Assembly: GCA_900546295.1 (NCBI GenBank)
Contig: URCK01000015.1
Coordinates: 1 to 28,458 of the forward strand
Direction of reading: 5' to 3'
Length of the DNA stretch: 28,458 nucleotides
Source: an uncultured Eubacteriales bacterium
GTDB lineage: Bacteria; Bacillota; Clostridia; Oscillospirales; Oscillospiraceae
Under the pieces are notes generated by a model that saw nothing but the letters and a program-made list of their open reading frames with translations, was not told where the DNA came from and made no database searches. Positions 14,573 through 21,521 of this stretch are shown piece after piece. The position numbers were made by a program, and so were the translations under genes. Each line of letters begins with the position of its first letter. Position 1 is the stretch's first letter.

Positions 14573-17334
14573 GACCGCTGAAACTGACGATTTCGGGCTT
14601 TGGCCCCTACGCCGGTGTGCAGGAGCTGGACTTTGAGCGCCTCGGGCGCAGCGGGCTCTATCTCATCACCGGCGATACCGGCGCCGGCAAGACGACCATT
14701 TTCGACGCCATCACCTTCGCGCTCTTCGGCGAGGCCAGCGGCGACAGCCGCGAGCCCGCAATGCTCCGCTCCAAATACGCAAAGGCGGAAACGCCGACCT
14801 ATGTGGAGCTGACGTTTGCCTACAACGGCAGCACCTACACCGTAAGGCGGAATCCCGCGTATGAACGCGCCAAAACGCGCGGCACGGGGATGACGGCGCA
14901 GGCCGCGGACGCACAGCTGACAAAGCCGGACGGCAGCACCGTCACAAAGCTCAAGGAGGTGGATCGGGCCGTCCGCGAGATCATCGGCCTGAGCAGAGAG
15001 CAGTTCTCGCAGGTCTGCATGATCTCGCAGGGCGATTTCCGCCGCCTGCTGCAAGCCAACACGGACGAGCGGAAAAAAATCTTTACCGACATCTTCGGAA
15101 CGGGGCTGTACGCAAGCCTGCAAGCGCGGCTGAAAGCAGAATCCGCAGAGCTGGAACGAAAGAGCGACGACGTGCGCCGCAGCATCCGTCAGTATGTCGG
15201 CGGCATGGTCTGCTCCGACGATTCCGCTCTCTGCGCGCAGGTGCAGCGAGCCAGGGACGGTACGCTCCCCACCGACGAGCTGGATGCACTCTTCGCGGGC
15301 GTTCTAAAAGAGGACGGCGCGCTGCTGCAAGCGCAGAAGGCGCAGGCCTCTGACGTGCAGCAGGCGATCTTGACGCTTGAAAAGCAAAAGGCGGTGACCG
15401 AGACCTATCAGGCCGCCAGAAAAGCACTGGCCCAGCGAACCGCCGACAAAGAGCGGCAGGCGCTTGTCTGGTCAGCCGCCCAGAGTGCGCTGAAAGAGGC
15501 GGACGCAGCGCAGAAGCGCGAACGCCCGCAGCTTCTTGATGAGATCGCGCTCATGCGCCAGCTCCTTCCTTCCTACGACGAGCTGGACAAAAAGGAGTCC
15601 GTGCGCCGCAAGCAGGAATTGCTACGGGAAAAAGCGGCGCGCGAAAGAAATGCGCTCGCGCAAAAAGCGCAGGCATTGTCAGAAGCGCTTACAGCGCGCA
15701 GGAGCGAGCAGAAAGCACTGGAATCCTGCGGCGTGAAAAAAGCCGAGCGCGAGGCGCTGCTGCAAAAGAGCAGCGACCGCCAGAGTGCTCTGCGCACACT
15801 GCTCTCCGATTTTGAAGTCTACCGCGCGCAGAGCGCCCTGCTGCTGCAAAAGCAGGAGGTATATCAAACGCGCGCCGCAGCTGCGGCCGCGCTGCTCGGA
15901 ACATCGCTTCAGATGCAGCAGGAATTCTTAGACGCACAGGCGGGCATCATCGCCGGGACACTGCGCCCCGGCCTCCCCTGCCCCGTCTGCGGCGCCATCG
16001 AGCACCCTCGCCCCGCCTTGCTCGCCGCACACGCACCGACGGAGGATGACGTCAAGCGCGCCAAGAGCGCCTACGAACGTGCACAGGCCGAGGCCGAGGA
16101 AGCAAGCCGGGCCGCCGCCGCGCAGAAGGGCAGTGTGGACGAAATGGCGCGCTCGCTCCAGGGAAGGCTCACCGCTCTGCTGCCGGATACGGCAGCAGAG
16201 CAGGCCGAGCAGGCTGCGCGCTCGCAGCTCGCGGAGCTCGACCGGCAGATCGCCGCGCTCACTGGCGAAGTACAGGCGCTGCAAGCCGGCATCGAGAGAA
16301 AGCGCAGGCTGGATGAGGAGATCCCCGCGCAGGAGGACGCGCTGCGCCGCTTAGAGAATGACAGCTTCGCCGCCGACAAACGGTCGGAACGGCTCTGCGC
16401 TGAGATCGACGCGCTGTCCGCCCGGATCGCCGAGCTGCGAAGTACGCTCACATTTGCTGACAGCTCGGCCGCGGAGCAGGAGATCTCACGTTTGCAGCAT
16501 AGAGCAGACGCTCTCGAACAGGCAGCAGCTGCTGCCCAAGAGCGGGAAAAGGCCGCGCTGACTGCGCTGACCGCCACACGCGCGGAGATCGGGCAGCTAA
16601 AAGAGCAGCTTGCAAACGCTGCGGACACCGATCCGGCCGCGCTCGCTGCGCAGATCGACGAGCAAAATGCGCTCAAGGACGCAGCCGACCGGCAGCTCCG
16701 CGCCATCCACACAAGGCTCAGCACCAACGAAAGCGCGCAAAAGGGCGTTTCGAAGCAGAGTGCGGCGCTGGCAGCACTGGAACAGCGCTGCGCATGGGTC
16801 AGCGCGCTGTCAAGAACGGCTAACGGCGGCCTCAGGGACAAGGCGAAGATCGATCTTGAGACCTACGTCCAGACGACGTATTTTGACCGCATTCTGTGCC
16901 GTGCCAATCTCCGCCTGCAAAAGATGTCCGGCGGACAGTATGATCTCAAGCGCCGCCGGAACGCGGACAATAAGCAGAGCAAAAGCGGTCTGGAGCTTGA
17001 TATCGTCGACCACGTCAATGCGACCGAACGCAGCGTCAACACCCTTTCGGGCGGCGAAGCATTTCTGGCGTCGCTCGCGCTGGCGCTCGGTCTGTCGGAC
17101 GAGGTGCAGATGTCCACCGGCATTCATCTCGATACGCTCTTTGTTGATGAAGGCTTCGGCTCGCTGGACTCCGAGGCCTTGCGCAAGGCCTATCAGACGC
17201 TCGCCGGGCTGACGGAGGGCAACCGTCTCGTCGGCATCATCTCGCATGTAGCGGAGCTCAAAGAGCGCATTGACCGCCAGATCGTGGTCTGCAAGGGGGC
17301 GGACGGCAGCAGCCGCGCCGAGATCGTCTGCTGA
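14569..17334 (+). CDS. sbcC: Exonuclease SbcC, SMC-like ATPase subunit of SbcCD
   Basis: The protein has 921 residues from the ATG at 14569, chosen over the in-frame 14554 because it overlaps the sbcD stop and has GGGAGG upstream. It is built like Rad50: Walker A GDTGAGKTT (35-43), a Q-loop region (ISQGDFRRLL, about 163-172), two long Ala/Glu/Gln-rich coiled coils, a zinc hook CPVC (Cys471, Cys474) at the hinge, then the ABC signature LSGGE (826-830) and Walker B LFVDE (857-861, catalytic Glu861). The hook dimerises two SbcC arms; the head drives DNA opening for SbcD. The central coil is shorter than in Escherichia coli SbcC (about 1048 residues), within the normal range for Firmicutes. Confidence 0.97.
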   Translation: MRPLKLTISGFGPYAGVQELDFERLGRSGLYLITGDTGAGKTTIFDAITFALFGEASGDSREPAMLRSKYAKAETPTYVELTFAYNGSTYTVRRNPAYERAKTRGTGMTAQAADAQLTKPDGSTVTKLKEVDRAVREIIGLSREQFSQVCMISQGDFRRLLQANTDERKKIFTDIFGTGLYASLQARLKAESAELERKSDDVRRSIRQYVGGMVCSDDSALCAQVQRARDGTLPTDELDALFAGVLKEDGALLQAQKAQASDVQQAILTLEKQKAVTETYQAARKALAQRTADKERQALVWSAAQSALKEADAAQKRERPQLLDEIALMRQLLPSYDELDKKESVRRKQELLREKAARERNALAQKAQALSEALTARRSEQKALESCGVKKAEREALLQKSSDRQSALRTLLSDFEVYRAQSALLLQKQEVYQTRAAAAAALLGTSLQMQQEFLDAQAGIIAGTLRPGLPCPVCGAIEHPRPALLAAHAPTEDDVKRAKSAYERAQAEAEEASRAAAAQKGSVDEMARSLQGRLTALLPDTAAEQAEQAARSQLAELDRQIAALTGEVQALQAGIERKRRLDEEIPAQEDALRRLENDSFAADKRSERLCAEIDALSARIAELRSTLTFADSSAAEQEISRLQHRADALEQAAAAAQEREKAALTALTATRAEIGQLKEQLANAADTDPAALAAQIDEQNALKDAADRQLRAIHTRLSTNESAQKGVSKQSAALAALEQRCAWVSALSRTANGGLRDKAKIDLETYVQTTYFDRILCRANLRLQKMSGGQYDLKRRRNADNKQSKSGLELDIVDHVNATERSVNTLSGGEAFLASLALALGLSDEVQMSTGIHLDTLFVDEGFGSLDSEALRKAYQTLAGLTEGNRLVGIISHVAELKERIDRQIVVCKGADGSSRAEIVC

Positions 17335-17419
17335 GTCGCCCCATTCAAAAAGAGGCAGGAAGCGCCTGCCAAGCACAAGCTATTATCCGATGAACAATCG
17401 GCAGAAAGGAAGCTCCATT

Positions 17420-17923
17420 ATGAACCAGGAACACTATTCGATCCTCTACAGCAGCATGACCGGCAACACCAAACTGCTCGCCGACACGATCCGCGCGGCG
17501 CTGCCGGAAGAAAAGTGCGACTACTTCGGCGTCTGCGACGGCGCCGAGGCAAAATCAGACCTTCTCTACGTCGGCTTCTGGACGGACAAGGGAAACGCGG
17601 ATGCCGCCGCGCTTTCGCTGCTTGCAAAGCTGAAAAATAAAAAGCTCTTTCTCTTCGGCACGGCGGGCTTCGGCGTCAGCGAGGCGTATTTCAGGAAGGT
17701 TCTCGACCGTGTCCGCCAGAGCATCGACGCAAGCAATACCATCGTGGGGGAATATATGTGCCAAGGCAAAATGCCGCAGGCGGTGAAGGAGCGCTATCTC
17801 AAGATGAAGGAGCAGCCCGAGCACCCGGCAAATCTTGATATGCTGATCGAAAATTTCGACCGCGCCCTGCCGCACCCGGACGCGGCGGATCTTGAAAAGC
17901 TCCGCTCGGCCATCCTGAACTGA
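17420..17923 (+). CDS. Flavodoxin family protein
   Basis: This 167-residue protein has the FMN phosphate loop SSMTGNT (11-17) right after the first strand, then LLYVGFWTDKGNAD (a W after the second loop, expected to stack on FMN) and LFLFGTAGFG. These are flavodoxin-fold landmarks. It would be a soluble single-electron carrier used in place of ferredoxin. The C-terminal part from about residue 115 is helical and less typical. It resembles the BilS-type flavodoxin group linked to bilirubin reductase, but no reductase gene is nearby, so I do not use that name. The ATG has AGAAAGGAAG upstream. It follows sbcC by 85 bases, with a weak GGCAGG/CCTGCC hairpin (17354-17370) in the gap. Confidence 0.82.
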   Translation: MNQEHYSILYSSMTGNTKLLADTIRAALPEEKCDYFGVCDGAEAKSDLLYVGFWTDKGNADAAALSLLAKLKNKKLFLFGTAGFGVSEAYFRKVLDRVRQSIDASNTIVGEYMCQGKMPQAVKERYLKMKEQPEHPANLDMLIENFDRALPHPDAADLEKLRSAILN

Positions 17924-17935
17924 TCGTACAGGCGA

Positions 17936-17968
17936 AAAAATCCGACGCCCAAACGGCGTCGGATTTTT
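17936..17968. terminator. Bidirectional hairpin terminator
   Basis: A 14-bp stem (17936-17949 with 17955-17968), loop CAAAC, is flanked by A and T tracts. It serves the flavodoxin gene on the plus strand and the membrane gene ending at 17972 on the minus strand. Confidence 0.92.
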
Positions 17969-17971
17969 ATC

Positions 17972-18637
17972 TTACTTGCACTCCTGCTTCATGGCGCGGT
18001 AGCCGATCAGCACTGTCCACACATAGGCGCAGGTCTTGGGGATCATCAGCATGCCGATCATGGGGATCGTATCCGCCCACAGCACCACGGGGATATAGAA
18101 GCCAAAGCTCAGCACAATGGTCAGCCACATCCAGCGGAAGGCGCTGTCGCTGCGCTCCTTGGCGCTGCGGTAGAAGAGCACGATGATGAGAAGGCCCAGA
18201 ATAGCGAAGGGAATGTTGCGGTAGATGCCCCAGGAGAGCGGGGAGGCGGCGCTCAGCCACTGGTTCTGCGGCATCATGCAGAGGATGACGCGCGCGGCGG
18301 CAAGGCCGTACACGGCGGCGGTCAGGCCCGCCTTGCCCTCGATCTCATAGCGCTTGCGCCACACATAATAGAGCAGCACATAGAAGACCGTCATCGTGAT
18401 CGAGGTGATCCACTTGCCAAGGCCGAGGGGAACGGTGTAGTTCTCAAGGCCCGTGGTGCACAGCGCCAGCGCGCGGGGAACGAGATGGAACGAGTCGCCC
18501 GCCCCCAGCACGACCGCCATCAGGCCGAAGAGCTTGAACTGAGCGCTGCCCTTGCTCCCGCGGATCATCAGAATGCCGATGGTGATGACTGAGATGAGAT
18601 AAACAGCATCAAAAAGTGTTTCAACGATTGCCTGCAT
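17972..18637 (-). CDS. Seven-helix integral membrane protein of unknown function
   Basis: The 221-residue protein starts at ATG 18637, which has AGAGGA eight bases upstream; a longer in-frame start at 18784 would read through the neighbouring gene. It has about seven membrane helices. Charged or polar residues sit inside helix 2, in the motif GAGDSFHLVPR (45-55; D48, H51, R55), and a second cluster RVILCMMPQN lies near the middle helices. Such buried Asp/His/Arg suggest a bound ligand or ion rather than a simple anchor. I do not recognise the family. It overlaps the upstream membrane gene by 17 bases, so the two are cotranscribed and probably coupled. The upstream TetR gene and operator suggest induction by a small molecule. 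Confidence 0.8.
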   Translation of the reverse strand: MQAIVETLFDAVYLISVITIGILMIRGSKGSAQFKLFGLMAVVLGAGDSFHLVPRALALCTTGLENYTVPLGLGKWITSITMTVFYVLLYYVWRKRYEIEGKAGLTAAVYGLAAARVILCMMPQNQWLSAASPLSWGIYRNIPFAILGLLIIVLFYRSAKERSDSAFRWMWLTIVLSFGFYIPVVLWADTIPMIGMLMIPKTCAYVWTVLIGYRAMKQECK

Positions 18638-19088
18638 AGTTTTTTCCTCTTTTCCTGAATGATTCGTTGCTTTTGGCAGCGACGGAGACCGACTTACCGA
18701 AGTTGCAGCCAAACAGCAGCCCCGCCAGCAGAAGCGAAGCGCCGAGACCGGTGTAGAAAAATGCGATGAAGCGCTCGGGCGCAAGCCCGCTTGACCGCAG
18801 CGCGATGCCGCCGCTCATCATCACCGCCATGATCGCAAAGGACTTGAGGTCAAAAAACCTGAGGAAGAAGTGGCGCTCCTCCTCGTAGGCGCGGATGCGC
18901 GCAGTGTGTTTTTTGACGAGTCTGCCGAAAATGAATTTCTGGAAGACGGCAAAGACCACTGCCGACAGCAGATAGTTGACAAGCGCGCGGTAGGCGGGAT
19001 AGGCCGAGAGTCCGATGCGAAGAATGTTAAAGCCTGCTGCGCTCCACACAAGGCACGCAAGGAGCAGCAGCGTATTTCTTTTTACCAA
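18621..19088 (-). CDS. Four-helix membrane protein, first gene of a TetR-controlled pair
   Basis: The frame is open to an ATG at 19115, but I choose the TTG at 19088: a full AAGGAGG lies nine bases upstream of it, while the ATG falls inside the operator and has no ribosome site. This gives 155 residues with four likely membrane helices (about 6-22, 36-54, 85-103, 112-130). A charged cytoplasmic loop (KKHTARIRAYEEERHFF) joins helices 2 and 3, and the tail is basic. I do not recognise the family. It sits directly behind the operator at 19109-19121 and overlaps the start of the next membrane gene, so this is a two-gene operon under TetR control. Confidence 0.75.
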   Translation of the reverse strand: MVKRNTLLLLACLVWSAAGFNILRIGLSAYPAYRALVNYLLSAVVFAVFQKFIFGRLVKKHTARIRAYEEERHFFLRFFDLKSFAIMAVMMSGGIALRSSGLAPERFIAFFYTGLGASLLLAGLLFGCNFGKSVSVAAKSNESFRKRGKNYAGNR

Positions 19089-19108
19089 TGTAAGTTCCCT
19101 CCTTTTAG

Positions 19109-19121
19109 TGAACATCGTTCA
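19109..19121 (-). promoter_or_regulatory. TetR-type operator in front of the membrane pair
   Basis: TGAACATCGTTCA differs in one base from the perfect palindrome TGAACATTGTTCA found at 19741. It lies about 20 bases upstream of the TTG start and just before its ribosome site, where a bound repressor would block the transcript. Confidence 0.75.
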
Positions 19122-19132
19122 ATTTGCGGGAT

Positions 19133-19164
19133 ATAAAATTCCCACGCCGCGGTGGGAATTTTAT
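19133..19164 (-). terminator. Hairpin after the tetR gene
   Basis: A 13-bp stem (19133-19145 with 19152-19164), loop GCCGCG, starts two bases after the tetR stop. The flanks are A/T rich but no long T run follows on the minus strand. It probably ends the tetR transcript, leaving the membrane pair to its own promoter. Confidence 0.7.
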
Positions 19165-19165
19165 T

Positions 19166-19723
19166 TTAATAAAGCGTTCTGCGCACGATCTCCAGCACGG
19201 CAGAGGGGTCATAGTCCTGCCGCAGCAGTGCCGAGAGCATCTGAGAAAAGAGTATGTCGGCAAATTTTTCCGCCGTGAAGCGCTCGTTGAAAGCATCCTT
19301 TCGGATGTTCTCATCCTGCTTCAAAACCGTGCAGAGGCCTTCAAAAATGTGCTGCCAGGTCTGCTGCATCCGCCGCTTTCCGTCGTCCTTCTCCTCCCAC
19401 ATAAAGCCGAGAGAATGGAGGGTGAAAAAGCCCGGATAGCGCTCATAGCCGTAGGCCATTCGCGCATAGATCCACGTGATACAGGCCTGCACATCGTGAA
19501 AAACGGCGTCATCCTCCGGGCGGTGGAAGATCTCGCACCAGACGCTTTCTACCGTCGCGCCGATCAGGTCCGACTTGGAGCCAAAATAGTTGTAGATCGA
19601 GCCGACCGATACGCCGCACGCCGCCGCAACGGAGCGGATGCTCACCGCGGACCAGCCCCGCTGCCGGATCAGTTCCCGGCTGGCCCTCAGGATCTCATCT
19701 TTAGATGTTACGACCGTATTCAT
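19166..19723 (-). CDS. TetR family transcriptional regulator
   Basis: The protein has 185 residues from ATG 19723, chosen because GAGAGGG lies six bases upstream; an in-frame start at 19747 would be inside the operator. The N-terminal DNA-binding domain (about 8-55) has the TetR helix-turn-helix: ILRASRELIRQRGWSAVSI, then SVAAACGVSVGSIYNYFGSKSDL. The rest is the helical ligand-binding and dimer domain, whose ligand is unknown. A consensus promoter (19759-19786) reads into it with a perfect operator at the transcription start, so it should repress itself. The matching site at 19109 points to the downstream membrane pair as its target. Confidence 0.92.
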   Translation of the reverse strand: MNTVVTSKDEILRASRELIRQRGWSAVSIRSVAAACGVSVGSIYNYFGSKSDLIGATVESVWCEIFHRPEDDAVFHDVQACITWIYARMAYGYERYPGFFTLHSLGFMWEEKDDGKRRMQQTWQHIFEGLCTVLKQDENIRKDAFNERFTAEKFADILFSQMLSALLRQDYDPSAVLEIVRRTLY

Positions 19724-19740
19724 ACGTTTCCCTCTCAATA

Positions 19741-19753
19741 TGAACATTGTTCA
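19741..19753 (-). promoter_or_regulatory. Perfect TetR-type operator at the tetR start site
   Basis: TGAACATTGTTCA is a perfect palindrome about a central T. It lies 5-6 bases downstream of the -10 of the tetR promoter, covering the expected transcription start. Its near copy at 19109-19121 supports a shared regulator. Confidence 0.82.
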
Positions 19754-19758
19754 ATATC

Positions 19759-19786
19759 ATTATACGGAAACAAAATCGTTTGTCAA
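19759..19786 (-). promoter_or_regulatory. Consensus promoter of tetR
   Basis: On the minus strand TTGACA (19786-19781), a 16-base spacer and TATAAT (19764-19759) match the housekeeping consensus at every base. Confidence 0.85.
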
Positions 19787-19838
19787 GAGGCTTACAATAT
19801 TTTTCGCAGCGCAGGCGGAGTGTATGGGAAAGCGCGGC

Positions 19839-19866
19839 TTGACAATCCGGCGCGAAGTATTATAAT
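19839..19866 (+). promoter_or_regulatory. Consensus promoter of the DUF134-NifX gene
   Basis: TTGACA (19839-19844), a 16-base spacer and TATAAT (19861-19866) match the housekeeping consensus at every base. It runs divergently from the tetR promoter about 50 bases away. Confidence 0.87.
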
Positions 19867-19879
19867 CGGTATATACCGA
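19866..19879 (+). promoter_or_regulatory. 14-base palindrome at the transcription start, likely operator
   Basis: TCGGTATATACCGA is a perfect palindrome that begins on the last base of the -10 and covers the expected transcription start. A protein bound here would block the promoter. The DUF134 part of the gene product has a helix-turn-helix and is the obvious candidate, but this is inference. Confidence 0.65.
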
Positions 19880-19898
19880 AAACAAAGGAGGTGCAGCC

Positions 19899-20657
19899 AT
19901 GCCGAGACCAGCACGCAGCCGCAGGATCTGCGCCGAGCCGCAGGTCAAAGCCTTCTCGCCCGACAGTCCCGTATGCGGCGAGCCGATCCTGCTGACGCTG
20001 GATGAATACGAGGTCATTCGCCTCGTTGACCTACAACAGCGGACGCACGAGCAGTGCGCCGCGCAGATGGACATTTCCCGCTCGACCGTGCAGGAGATCT
20101 ACGAGAGCGCGCGGCGCAAGCTCGCCGCCTGCCTCGTCCACGGGAAGCCCCTGCGCATCAGCGGCGGAAACTGCCGCATCTGCGGCGGACAGGAGCGGCA
20201 GGGCTGTATCCCCGCTTGCAGCAGATGCGAACACAAATATAAAGGAGAAGTTACCATGAAAATCGCAGTTACCTATGAAAACGGCATGATCTTCCAGCAC
20301 TTTGGCCACACGGCGCAGTTCAAGCTCTACGACGTATCGGACGGCAAGATCGTCCGCACAGAGGTGGTCGACACCAACGGCAGCGGCCACGGCGCGCTGG
20401 CAGGCTTTCTCATGCAGCGCGGCGTGGATACTCTGATCTGCGGCGGCATCGGCGGCGGCGCGCAGGCCGCGCTGGCAGAGGCGGGCATCAAGCTCTACGG
20501 CGGCGTCAGCGGTGAGGCGGACGCGGCGGTCGCGGCGCTGCTGGTCGGAAACCTCGGCTATGATCCCGATGTCCACTGCAACCACCATGACCACGAGCAC
20601 GGCGAGGGCGACCACAACTGCGGCGACCACGGCTGCGGTCATCACAGCTGCCACTGA
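19899..20657 (+). CDS. DUF134 helix-turn-helix protein fused to a NifX/NifB-like domain
   Basis: The 252-residue product joins two families. Residues 1-118 are DUF134 (PF02001): MPRP-R-R-I start, a sigma-region-4-like helix-turn-helix (LTLDEYEVIRLVDLQQ to STVQEIYESARRKL, about 34-80) and a Cys-rich end (CRICGG, CIPACSRC) that may bind metal. Residues 119-225 are the dinitrogenase iron-molybdenum cofactor biosynthesis domain (PF02579): MKIAVTYENG, FQHFGHTAQFKLYDV and LICGGIGGGAQ. In many anaerobes this domain binds iron-sulfur or metal clusters without any role in nitrogen fixation. The last 28 residues hold ten His and four Cys. The two families are often separate adjacent genes; here they share one frame, but a complete ribosome site and ATG survive inside (20241-20258). 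The start has AAAGGAGGTG. A metal-responsive autoregulator is plausible. Confidence 0.88.
   Translation: MPRPARSRRICAEPQVKAFSPDSPVCGEPILLTLDEYEVIRLVDLQQRTHEQCAAQMDISRSTVQEIYESARRKLAACLVHGKPLRISGGNCRICGGQERQGCIPACSRCEHKYKGEVTMKIAVTYENGMIFQHFGHTAQFKLYDVSDGKIVRTEVVDTNGSGHGALAGFLMQRGVDTLICGGIGGGAQAALAEAGIKLYGGVSGEADAAVAALLVGNLGYDPDVHCNHHDHEHGEGDHNCGDHGCGHHSCH
20241..20258 (+). promoter_or_regulatory. Internal ribosome site and start in the DUF134-NifX gene
   Basis: AAAGGAG (20241-20247), eight bases and an in-frame ATG (20256-20258) stand exactly at the junction between the two domains. It could start a separate 133-residue NifX-like protein with the His/Cys tail, from the same message. Confidence 0.6.
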
Positions 20658-20847
20658 TATAGGAAATAGGCTGGAGCAGCTTTCCTTCTGATCCTCGCTG
20701 AGCGGGCGGGAGCAGGACATGGCGCAGCGCGATCACACTGCTGGACAGGGACGCCCTGAGCGATCTCAGATCGCAGCATGGCCGCTGCGAGTGTGGTCAA
20801 GGCCGCTTTCCACAGCAAAAATCGTGCTGCCCAACGAAAATAGATAA
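20658..20847. other. Non-coding stretch after the DUF134-NifX gene
   Basis: Directly after the stop is an imperfect hairpin (AGGAAA 20661-20666 with TTTCCT 20681-20686, inner GCTG/CAGC) without a T run, a weak terminator candidate. Further on is a perfect inverted repeat, GCGATCT-C-AGATCGC (20760-20774). Short open frames cross the stretch on both strands, but none has a ribosome site or a product I recognise. Confidence 0.5.
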
Positions 20848-20884
20848 AATAGGAGGAAGGGCGTTTACCACCCTTTCTCCTATT
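20848..20884 (-). terminator. Terminator of the broken zinc-ribbon gene
   Basis: A 14-bp stem with one G-U pair (20848-20861 with 20871-20884) has a nine-base loop. On the minus strand it is followed by the T-rich word TTATCTATTTTC. It begins five bases after the TAG of the gene at 20889. Confidence 0.78.
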
Positions 20885-20888
20885 CATT

Positions 20889-21521
20889 CTACGCCTCGTT
20901 GAGATCTTTATAATCTCCGTCTTCATGTAAGTCTTCCAAATCGTCGTAGTCCTCTCGCAGGCCGGAACCGCTGCCGGGGACGGTATCGGGTATCTCCTCC
21001 GTGTTTTTCTGTTTCGCCGCCTCGCGGCTGCGCGCGGCACACAGCGCTTCAAAATCCTGATAGGGGATTTCCGTCCAGCAGCGCCATGAACTGCGCCGCC
21101 AAAGTCGGCCGCACCAGTTCCGAGGCCATGTCGATCAGATGGTACTGCTCCTCACCCACATAGGCGCTCTGAAAGACGAGATGCGATAGCTTTTTGTCCC
21201 GCTGCAATTCGTCCAGAAGCTCCGGGGAAAGGTCATCCATTCCGCAGGGACAGCAACTGTGCAGCAGCCATCTCGCCTCCCGCAGAGCTTTCAACCGGCT
21301 CCGCGCCGCGTACAGCAGCGCGCTCCACATGGCGATGCCCTCGCGGTAATCTTCACCGTAGGCCCGCTCGAGGACCTCCACCACACCCATGGAGGAAATC
21401 TCCTCACGATCTCGGGGCGTCTCGGCAGGTTGCCGCAGTCACAGCAGTAACCACACTCCCACGAGTCCTTTCTGACCATCACGGGAGCGCCGCAGGTCGG
21501 ACAGCGCATACCTCTCACCAA
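20889..21521 (-). pseudogene. Frameshifted zinc-ribbon protein gene
   Basis: Three segments in three frames line up as one gene. Frame A (from TTG 21521 or ATG 21509) encodes a zinc ribbon with CPTCG, WECGYC and CDCG. A shift near 21425-21435 leads into frame B, where the sense continues with ETPRDREEI and MGVVEVLERAYGEDYREG, a helical part with HSCCPCG and many Leu, to about 21060. A second shift, most simply one extra C in a run of four (21063-21066), leads to frame C: NPYQDFEALCAARSREAAKQ and a very acidic end, stopping at TAG 20889-20891. The rejoined product would be about 205 residues. I do not recognise the family. Either the gene has decayed or the two shifts are sequencing errors. 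Its terminator at 20848-20884 is intact. Confidence 0.65.

Noticed and set aside
17420..17923. Naming the flavodoxin bilS
   Set aside because: The resemblance is from memory and there is no bilirubin reductase gene nearby to support it.
19899..20657. Nitrogen fixation gene
   Set aside because: The NifX/NifB-like domain is common in anaerobes that do not fix nitrogen, and no nif gene is present in the window.
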